Shown: positions 1 to 7,300 of the stretch, one piece after another
Numbering within the stretch: position 1 is the first letter of the stretch
Layout: the number at the start of each line of letters is the position of its first letter
Assembly (NCBI GenBank): GCA_030591795.1
Contig: JAUVAJ010000049.1
Coordinates: 1-8,795, forward strand
Direction: 5' to 3'
Length of the DNA: 8,795 bases
From: Desulfuromonadales bacterium
GTDB taxonomy: Bacteria > Desulfobacterota > Desulfuromonadia > Desulfuromonadales > UBA2294
Made by a program: the position numbers and the translations under genes
The notes under the pieces: model-generated
Seen by the model: the letters and a program-made list of their open reading frames with translations, nothing else
Database searches by the model: none
Told to the model about the DNA's origin: nothing

Positions 1-1
1 C

Positions 2-1504
2 CTGGCGGTCAAACAGTGGGGTGGTGAAGTTCATGAGTCCGGAGTGATTCTCCTTGCCCTGACACCAATTCCCTATGTCGATGCCTCCGCCTCCGCCTCT
101 TTCCCCGAAAAGCGTCAGCGTATTATCGTTGCTGCAATGGGCATGATGGTCGAACTGCTGCTCGCTTCAATCGCACTGTTTATCTGGTTGAACGTCGAAA
201 CCGGGCTGATCAGTTCACTTGCCTACAACGTGATGCTGATCGGTGGTATCTCAACGCTGTTGTTTAACGGCAACCCCCTATTGCGCTACGACGGTTACTA
301 TATTCTTGCCGATCTGCTTGAAATTCCCAACCTGGGGCAACGTTCAAGCCGCTATTTCGGCTATCTGTTGCAACGCTTTCTGCTGCAAAACCACAGCAGT
401 CAGTCACCGGTGACGGCACCCGGTGAGGCCGCCTGGTTCGCCGTTTATGGCCCTCTTGCGTTCTGCTACCGGATACTGATTCTGATCGGCCTGGTGTGGT
501 TGGTCAGCAGTCACTTCTTCATTATCGGCATATTGATCGCCCTGTGGGGTGTGGTCAGCCTGATGATTATACCAGCGGTTCGCAGTCTCTCACAATTCCT
601 CAACACCCCGGCAGCGCGCAGTCATCGGACCCGGTTGATTCTTGTTGGCGGCGGCACCACCCTGCTCGCGGTACTGCTGCTGTTTGTCTTACCCCTGCCA
701 CTCTGGACCTCCACCCAGGGGGTTGTCTGGCTTCCGGAACAAGCTAAGATCCGCGCTGGGGCCGATTGTGAAGTGGTCCAGATTCTGGTACCAACCGAAC
801 AAGTCGTAGTCAAAGGTCAACCCCTGCTGAGTGGAAGTGATCCTTTTTTAGCCGCAGAAATTGCCGTTTATCGAGCTCAGCTTACTGAACTCTATGCCAA
901 GTACCACGCACAACCCCTCCAGGAGCGGGTCAAACGAAAATTGTTGCGGGATCAGATCGAAATGATCAGAGGAGACCTGCAGCAGACTGAAGAACAAGAG
1001 GACAAGCTACTGGTTCGCAGCCCTGCCGACGGCAAATTCATCCTTATAGATGATCGGAATTTACCCGGCCATTTTGTCAGACAGGGTGAGCTTCTCGGCT
1101 ACATCATCGCCGATCATCGACCAACGATCCGTACCATGATTAATCAGACCGATATTGGCCTGATCCGGGAGCAGGTCACGGGAGTTGAAATCCGGTTGGC
1201 AAATCAGACCGATAAAACCCTGCAGGCCAATATTCAGCGGATTTTCCCCGCTGCCGAACTCAGGCTGCCATCAGCAGCACTGGGAACTGCCGGCGGTGGA
1301 GTTATCCCGACTGACCCCAACGATCCTGATGGTTTGCGGGCGCTGGAAAGCCACTTTCAACTGGATCTCAGTTTACCGAATGAAATCAAAAATCCCCATA
1401 TCGGGGGACGTGTCTATGTTCGCTTTGAACATGGTCGGATGCCACTAGCGATGCAGATGTATCGCGGGCTGCGTCAACTGTTGCTGCGGAAATTTTATGT
1501 CTAG
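2..1504 (+). CDS. Peptidase M50 (site-2 protease)-like membrane protein fused to a HlyD/lipoyl-like periplasmic domain; 5' end outside window
   Basis: The frame is open from the first complete codon (nt 2), so the GTG at nt 44 is almost certainly internal. 500 codons are visible. The first residues (LAVKQWGGEVHE) resemble the stretch that directly follows the HExxH zinc site in 'putative peptide zinc metalloprotease' proteins, so that site should lie just upstream of the window. The second metal-site motif, NPLLRYDGYY, is at nt 272-301, with the likely zinc-ligand Asp at nt 290. Hydrophobic segments lie at about nt 122-196, 206-268, 446-511, 515-580 and 635-706. A HlyD-like part follows: one lipoyl half at about nt 716-850, a charged helical hairpin at about nt 852-1006, the second lipoyl half (VRSPADGK...) at about nt 1013-1114, then a beta-rich tail. 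The family resembles YydH/M50-type proteins associated with peptide or protein export. Substrate unknown. The stop overlaps the next start, so the two genes are probably translationally coupled. Confidence 0.85.
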   Translation: MAVKQWGGEVHESGVILLALTPIPYVDASASASFPEKRQRIIVAAMGMMVELLLASIALFIWLNVETGLISSLAYNVMLIGGISTLLFNGNPLLRYDGYYILADLLEIPNLGQRSSRYFGYLLQRFLLQNHSSQSPVTAPGEAAWFAVYGPLAFCYRILILIGLVWLVSSHFFIIGILIALWGVVSLMIIPAVRSLSQFLNTPAARSHRTRLILVGGGTTLLAVLLLFVLPLPLWTSTQGVVWLPEQAKIRAGADCEVVQILVPTEQVVVKGQPLLSGSDPFLAAEIAVYRAQLTELYAKYHAQPLQERVKRKLLRDQIEMIRGDLQQTEEQEDKLLVRSPADGKFILIDDRNLPGHFVRQGELLGYIIADHRPTIRTMINQTDIGLIREQVTGVEIRLANQTDKTLQANIQRIFPAAELRLPSAALGTAGGGVIPTDPNDPDGLRALESHFQLDLSLPNEIKNPHIGGRVYVRFEHGRMPLAMQMYRGLRQLLLRKFYV

Positions 1505-3482
1505 TTCCTCACTTGCCATCAAAACCGGGGCATTGCGTCCCGGTCTGATCTCCGGAAATTACCCTGAACGGGGTGATCAGGAGAGCCACTGGATTGAGCG
1601 CCTCTACACTCAATTTCAGGGGACACTGGCACGCTTCAACGTTGATCGGCTGCGCAGCTTGCAACAGGTTGTTACAAAGATCGACCGGCAAGGGGAAGCA
1701 TTGACAACCCTTGATCAACCACAGCTTGACAACTTGCTACTGGAACTGCGCCGGCAGTTTCGCCGTTGTGGTTTAAGTAGCACCCTCTGTATCGAAGCTT
1801 TTGCCCTGATTCGGGAAACGGCCGAACGGACCATTCAACTGCGCCACTATGAATCCCAGTTGATGGGTGGCTGGAGCATGCTCCATGGCCAGCTCGCCGA
1901 AATGGAAACCGGTGAGGGAAAAACTCTGGCCGCCACTCTGGCAGCGGCAACAGCAGCGCTGGCAGGGATTCCGACCCACGTTATCACCGTCAACGAATAT
2001 CTGGTTGAACGCGATGCAAAAACCATGGGGGCACTCTATCGCGCCCTCGGTTTAACCGTTGGCTATGTCACCCAGAAGATGGATGACAAACAACGCCGTG
2101 CCGCCTATCGCTGCGACATCACCTATTGCACCAATAAGCAGGTCGCTTTCGATTATCTGCGTGATCGCCTGGTTCTCGGTAACGAACGCAGCAAGTTACG
2201 CTTACAGCTTGAAGCGGCGTATGCAGATAACAACCGCTCTGGACAATTTCTGCTGCGCGGTCTCTGTTTTGCCATTATCGATGAAGCCGACAGCGTTCTC
2301 ATTGATGAAGCCCGCACGCCATTGATTCTGACCCGCAGTATCGACAGTACGGCAGAACATACGACCTATCGACTGACACTGCATCTGGCGCAAAAACTGG
2401 TTGTGAATCAAGATTTTAAAATTGATCCAAACCGGCAACAGGTACAGCTGAGTCTGGCGGGTCAACAGCGGCTGGCACAAATTAAATTGACCATCGCCAC
2501 TCCGTTGCAAAACGTCCGCCGCCGTGAAGAATTGGTTTGCCAGGCACTGCATGCCCTCTACCTGCTCCATAAAGATCGTGACTACCTCGTCGCTGAAGAT
2601 AAAGTGATTATCATCGATGCCAACACCGGTCGCACCATGCCCGATCGTTCCTGGGAACGGGGTTTGCAACAACTGGTTGAAGCTAAGGAAGATTGTCCCC
2701 TCAGCGATGCCCGCGAACAATTAGGGCGCTTGACTTATCAGCGTTTTTTCCGCCGCTACCTGCGTCTCGGCGGGATGACCGGCACCGCACGTGAGGTCAG
2801 TTCTGAGCTCTGGTCTGTTTATGGTCTGCGGGTACAACGGATTCCCCTGCACAAACCCAGTCAGCGCCGGGAACTGCACATGGTGATTGTTTCTCAAACC
2901 GAAGAAAAGTGGGCCGAAGTCCTCGCGTCTGTCGTCACTCTCCGCGCTCAGGGGCGACCTGTTTTGATCGGCACCGGATCGGTACTCAATTCGGAACAGC
3001 TCAGCCAGAAACTCACCGCTAGCGGGATTCCACACCGGGTTCTCAATGCCCGGCAGGATCAGGAAGAGGCCGCTATTGTTGCCGCCGCAGGCAAACCACA
3101 GCAGGTCACTGTTGCAACCAATATGGCCGGGCGGGGCACCGATATCCCCCTCGCAGAGGGTGTTGCCGAAGCGGGTGGTTTACACGTAATTGCCACCTGT
3201 CGTAACGAGGCGAAACGGATTGATCGACAATTGTTTGGCCGTTGCGCCCGGCAGGGTGATCCAGGCAGTTATCAAGCAATTTTGTCTCTGGATGACCAAT
3301 TTTTGCAGCAGAACTGTCAGCCATGGCTGTTGAAAATAATGGAACGTAAGCGTCTGCAGTTGTACGGATTGAATCAAACCCAGCGCCGGATCGAACGCCG
3401 CTGCTACGAAGTCCGCCGCAATCTGCTGCTCCAGGAACAGCAGAACGGACGCCTACTCGCGTTCAGTGGTCATTTGGAATAA
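1497..3482 (+). CDS. SecA-like accessory preprotein translocase ATPase, C-terminally short (661 aa)
   Basis: SecA is the ATPase that drives unfolded preproteins through the SecYEG channel at the inner membrane. Visible motifs: Walker A METGEGKT (residues 136-143), TVNEYLVERDA, YCTNKQVAFDYLRDRL, DEAD Walker B (262-265) followed by SVLIDEARTPL, DANTGRTMP and VEAKE in the preprotein cross-linking/NBD1 part, GGMTGTA (425-431), TNMAGRGTDI (541-550) and motif VI QLFGRCARQGDPG (F is residue 580). The motor therefore looks intact. Motif VI differs from the usual LRGRSGRQGDPG, and DEFTGR reads DANTGR. After ILSLDD only about 55 residues remain; they match the start of the helical scaffold (QRRIERRCYEVRRNLL). 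The helical wing, the rest of the scaffold and the C-terminal Cys/His zinc site are absent; E. coli SecA has 901 residues. The ATG at 1497 overlaps the upstream stop by 8 bases, with a weak GCGGA at 1486-1490. It is probably a paralogue dedicated to this locus, not the housekeeping SecA (inference). Confidence 0.92.
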   Translation: MSSSSLAIKTGALRPGLISGNYPERGDQESHWIERLYTQFQGTLARFNVDRLRSLQQVVTKIDRQGEALTTLDQPQLDNLLLELRRQFRRCGLSSTLCIEAFALIRETAERTIQLRHYESQLMGGWSMLHGQLAEMETGEGKTLAATLAAATAALAGIPTHVITVNEYLVERDAKTMGALYRALGLTVGYVTQKMDDKQRRAAYRCDITYCTNKQVAFDYLRDRLVLGNERSKLRLQLEAAYADNNRSGQFLLRGLCFAIIDEADSVLIDEARTPLILTRSIDSTAEHTTYRLTLHLAQKLVVNQDFKIDPNRQQVQLSLAGQQRLAQIKLTIATPLQNVRRREELVCQALHALYLLHKDRDYLVAEDKVIIIDANTGRTMPDRSWERGLQQLVEAKEDCPLSDAREQLGRLTYQRFFRRYLRLGGMTGTAREVSSELWSVYGLRVQRIPLHKPSQRRELHMVIVSQTEEKWAEVLASVVTLRAQGRPVLIGTGSVLNSEQLSQKLTASGIPHRVLNARQDQEEAAIVAAAGKPQQVTVATNMAGRGTDIPLAEGVAEAGGLHVIATCRNEAKRIDRQLFGRCARQGDPGSYQAILSLDDQFLQQNCQPWLLKIMERKRLQLYGLNQTQRRIERRCYEVRRNLLLQEQQNGRLLAFSGHLE

Positions 3483-3530
3483 ACCGGCAAATAGAGTCAA
3501 CTGGGACTGCCCGGGGTTCATGAAAAACAA

Positions 3531-3536
3531 GAGGAG
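3531..3536 (+). promoter_or_regulatory. Shine-Dalgarno site of the periplasmic adaptor gene
   Basis: GAGGAG ends 11 bases before the ATG at 3548 and supports that start. The surrounding 65-base gap (3483-3547) is the only real intergenic spacer in the window. I see no convincing hairpin plus T-run and no clear -35/-10 pair in it, so read-through from the SecA-like gene is likely. Confidence 0.7.
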
Positions 3537-3547
3537 ATAACAATCTG

Positions 3548-4378
3548 ATGCGTAACCTTCTGAAACCCTCAATCTGGCTGCTCAGCACCGCTATGTTGCT
3601 GTGGGTGACTGCGGTATGGGCAGAAACAGTGGAGTACGATGGGTTGATCGAGCCCTACAAAACCGTGGAACTCGGTGCCCCCTCTGAGGGAATTGTCGCC
3701 AAGGTCAATGTTGATCGCGGCAGCTTGATAAAAAAAGGGCAGCTGCTGGTAGCGCTTGACTCCTCAGTCGAGTGGGCCGCAGTGAATAAAGCCAAAGCCG
3801 TGGCAAAATTTGATGGTGAAATCAAGCTGCAGCAGACCCGACAAAAATTTGCCCAGCGGGTTCATGGGCGGATCAAGCAGGTTGGAGCCATTTCAACTCA
3901 CGACAAAGATCAGGCAGCGACTGAAATTATTTTGACCCAGCACCGTCTTGATAAGGCTCGCGAAAAGCGCACTCTTGCAGAGCTGGAGTTAAAAAAAGCC
4001 TGGATAGGATTGGCGCGCCGTTCAATTAAAAGTCCCCTTAACGGAGTGGTGGTAGAGCGTTATGTCAATCCCGGCGAATATGTCAACACACAACCGCTGT
4101 TGCGGGTCGCACAGATCGATCCACTACTGGTTGAAGTCATTGTGCCGGCACAGATGTTTGGCAAAATCAATCCCGACATGACCGCAACCATTATCCCCGA
4201 TCTGGAAGAATACGGAGCGCACACTGCCACCGTCATCATTGTAGATAGAGTGATTGATTCTGCCAGCAGTACCTTTGGAGTTCGCCTTGAACTACCAAAC
4301 CATGAACTGAAAATACCCAGCGGTTTAAAATGCCTGATACGGTTTGAGATAGATGAGATAACTGACGAGGTAAAATAA
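3548..4378 (+). CDS. Periplasmic adaptor subunit (HlyD/RND membrane-fusion protein family)
   Basis: Membrane-fusion proteins bridge an inner-membrane transporter to an outer-membrane channel. The N-terminus has a Sec-type signal peptide: positive MRNLLK, a hydrophobic core to about residue 23, and a likely cleavage after AVWA (residue 25). There is no lipobox cysteine at the cleavage site. The first lipoyl half is at about residues 33-73 (GAPSEGIVAKV, then G-SLIKKGQLL). A charged alpha-hairpin follows at about 78-157, the second lipoyl half at 159-192 (SPLNGVVVERYVNPGEYV), and a beta-barrel to the end. At 276 residues it is short for the family (often 350-400), and the membrane-proximal domain is probably missing or reduced. 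No RND pump, ABC transporter or TolC-like channel is seen beside it. Its partner may be the M50-HlyD membrane protein or a product encoded outside the window (inference). Confidence 0.88.
   Translation: MRNLLKPSIWLLSTAMLLWVTAVWAETVEYDGLIEPYKTVELGAPSEGIVAKVNVDRGSLIKKGQLLVALDSSVEWAAVNKAKAVAKFDGEIKLQQTRQKFAQRVHGRIKQVGAISTHDKDQAATEIILTQHRLDKAREKRTLAELELKKAWIGLARRSIKSPLNGVVVERYVNPGEYVNTQPLLRVAQIDPLLVEVIVPAQMFGKINPDMTATIIPDLEEYGAHTATVIIVDRVIDSASSTFGVRLELPNHELKIPSGLKCLIRFEIDEITDEVK
4367..4370 (+). promoter_or_regulatory. Likely Shine-Dalgarno site of the giant-protein gene
   Basis: GAGG lies inside the last codons of the adaptor gene, 12 bases before the ATG at 4383. With only 4 bases between the adaptor stop and this ATG, the two genes are probably on one transcript and coupled in translation. 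This start also keeps the conserved LEPR-XLL-like motif inside the protein; the next in-frame ATG (4467) would lose it. Confidence 0.5.
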
Positions 4379-4382
4379 CAAC

Positions 4383-7300
4383 ATGGCCAGAAAACTAGCA
4401 AAAAAAACACCGGAGATCCTTCGCTATGAAGAACTGGAACAGCGCGTGCTGTTTTCTGCCGATGCGATGCCCGGACTCGACAGCTTCGCATCTGCAGAGC
4501 AGGTGCTGGTTCAGAATGTTGATGAAGAAGTCCAGACCGACACAACCAATATAAATGACCCGGCGGTGCAAATTGAAGACGTACGTCACGAGCTGGTTTT
4601 TGTTAATGAAGATGTCACTGATTACCAGCAACTGATTGACGATCTACAACAGCAGGATAATCATCTGAACATCGAAGTGGTCATCCTTGCCGCTGATCAG
4701 AGCGGCATTGATCAGGTGACCGAAACTCTTGCCCAGCGTGATTATCTTGATGCCATCCATATTATCAGCCACGGTCGCGACGGGGCTTTCGCCCTGGGCT
4801 CGGACTGGCTTGATAAAGACAATCTCGAAGCCAACAGCGGCGCCATCAGTTCCTGGGGCGATGCCCTTAATGCAGATGCTGATATTCTCCTCTACGGTTG
4901 TAATATTGCCGCCGATACAAGCGGACAAACTCTCACCAATACCCTGGCCGATTTAACCGGCGCCGATGTTGCAGCTTCAGATGATTTAACCGGCCACGAA
5001 GATCTTGGCGGTGATTGGCAGTTGGAATATCAATCCGGCAACATTGAAGCAACGGTGGCCGTGGATACCGATCTGCAACAGGCGTATCGCTCCACACTGG
5101 ACACCACGGCGGTGGATGACAGCTACAGCGTCGGTGAAGACTCGGATCTGTCGGTTGTGGCCAACGGAGTAATGGCAAACGATAACCTTCCGGACCAGGC
5201 AATAACCGTCACTACACTCAATGGTAGTACTCCCGCCGTTGATCAAGTGGACTTCGCGCTCCCTTCGGGCGCCCTGTTGACATTGAATAACGACGGCAGC
5301 TTCGTTTATAAAACCGCCGGCGCATTTAATCACCTCGGTACAGGCATAGGCGGAGGGCCAACCACTGCCACCGATACTTTTACCTATACGGCCAGCTCTG
5401 CCACGGGCCCCAGCAGCGCTGATGCCACTGTCACCGTTACCATCACCGGTGTAAATGATGCAGCCTCAATTGGTGGCAACGATACTGGCTCTGTAACTGA
5501 AGACGTCGGCGAAGTCGGAGGATTCATCAGCGTTGCCGACAGCCTGACAATCACAGATGTAGACACGAACGAAGACAGCTTTCAGGCCGGAACGGTCAAT
5601 GGTAGCTATGGTAACCTGATCATTGACACAGTCGGTGACTGGACCTACAGCGCCACAAACGCCCAGGCAGCGATCCAGCAGCTCGCTGCAGGCGACAGCC
5701 TGATAGACAATCTCACCGTTCATGCGCTCGACGGCACCACCCACGTCGTCACTATCACCATTAACGGCAGCAATGATGCTCCGACCATCAGCGACGTCGG
5801 CAACATCGTTTTTCTCGAAGCAATCGACGCAACGGCGCAGGATCTCAGCGCCAGCGGTACGGTCAGCTTCGATGACATCGACACCACCGACGTGGTCGAT
5901 ATCAGCGCCGCCGTGACAACATCGGCAGTGTGGAGTGGCGGTTCCATAGGCGGGGCTTTGCAGACACAGCTCGAAGCCGGCTTCAGCGCGAGCGTTATTG
6001 ACGCCGCAGCGCCCGGCAGCACTGCCTGGGACTATACCGTCAACAATGCCGACCTGGACTTTCTAGCAGCTGGTGAGACCATAACCCTCACCTTTACAAT
6101 TACTGCCACCGACAGTTCAGCCGCCACCGCGACCGATACCGTGCTGATCACGATCAACGGTGTCGACGAAGCGCCTCTCGTGCTCTCCACCACGGGTGAT
6201 GCCACGACGCGCGATGGTGAAACCTATACCTTAAACCTCAACTCCAATCAGGCGGTTGACGGCTGGATCATCAACTGGGGCGACGGCTCGATCGAAACCA
6301 TCGTCGGTGAGCCTGCGAGCGTCGATCACGTGTACGCAAATCTCGGCCAGTCCTACAACATCACGACCGCAGTGTACGATGGCGGCGGCACCTACCTGCA
6401 AAACGAGCTACTGGTTGCCAGCAGAGCCTCCAACGCCCTTTATCGTTATGAAGAAACCACCGGCAATTTCCTGCAGGAGATAGGTACCCTCCAGAACCTC
6501 GACTATGCAGCCGATGTCACCGTGGGCCCCGATGGCTTGATCTACGTCAGTGGTTACACCAGCAATAACATACTGCGATACAACGCCACCACCGGTAACT
6601 TTGTTGACGAATTCGTTGCTCCCGGCCTCGGCACCCTGAACGGTGCGTTTGGCCTGGCATTCGGACCTGACGGCAATCTTTACGTGGCTAGTCACAGCGG
6701 CGACGAAGTGTTCCGTTTTAATGGTACGACCGGCGCATTCATTGACATTTTCGTGACTCTGGGAGACAACGGCACGCTCGACGGTCCTACCGGCATGGCC
6801 TTCGGCCCGGACGGTGATCTCTATGTCGTCGGCTACTATTCGCACGCGGTTCATCGCTACGACGGCGACACCGGTGCCTCGCTCGGCACCTTCGTGACTG
6901 CCAGTAGTGGCGGGCTGAGTTTCCCGGAAGAGCTGGTTTTTGGTCCGGACGGTAATCTCTACGTATCGAGCACCGGTAATGACAACGTGCTGCGATTCAA
7001 CGGTAGCACGGGCGCCTTCATGGACGAGTATGTCAGCAGCTCTAGCGGCGGCCTCGACACCGCAACCGGTCTTACCTTCGGGCCCGACGGCAACCTCTAC
7101 GTCGGCAGTTGGAACACTGACAGCGTCAAACGCTACGAAGGGCCGGACAGTGCAACCCCGGGCGCCTATATCGATGACTACGCCAGCGGTGGCGGTCTGG
7201 AAAACACAGTTTACATAACGTTCATCCCCAGCCAGCAGGTCAAGGTGATCGATCCGACACCCGCCATCGACCTAGATTTCAACAACGATTCGGGTAGCAC

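Noticed and set aside
44..46. GTG as the true start of the first gene
   Set aside because: The frame continues upstream to the window edge with family-typical residues (KQWGGEVHE), so the gene begins outside the window.
2..46. HExxH zinc site within the visible first gene
   Set aside because: The only nearby candidate, VHESGV, does not fit HExxH; the true motif is expected just upstream of base 1.
2202..2720. Antisense open frame of 172 codons
   Set aside because: It lies wholly within the SecA-like gene across conserved motifs, has no recognisable domain, and is best explained as a shadow.
3483..3547. Terminator or promoter between the SecA-like and adaptor genes
   Set aside because: There is no stable GC-rich hairpin followed by a T-run, and no convincing -35/-10 pair; only a good Shine-Dalgarno site is visible.
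4383..4500. Classical Sec or Tat signal peptide on the giant protein
   Set aside because: There is no hydrophobic core and no twin-arginine motif; the N-terminus is charged and polar throughout.
6423..7238. Recent tandem DNA duplication
   Set aside because: The repeat units share a protein pattern, but their nucleotides have diverged strongly, so they are old propeller blades.
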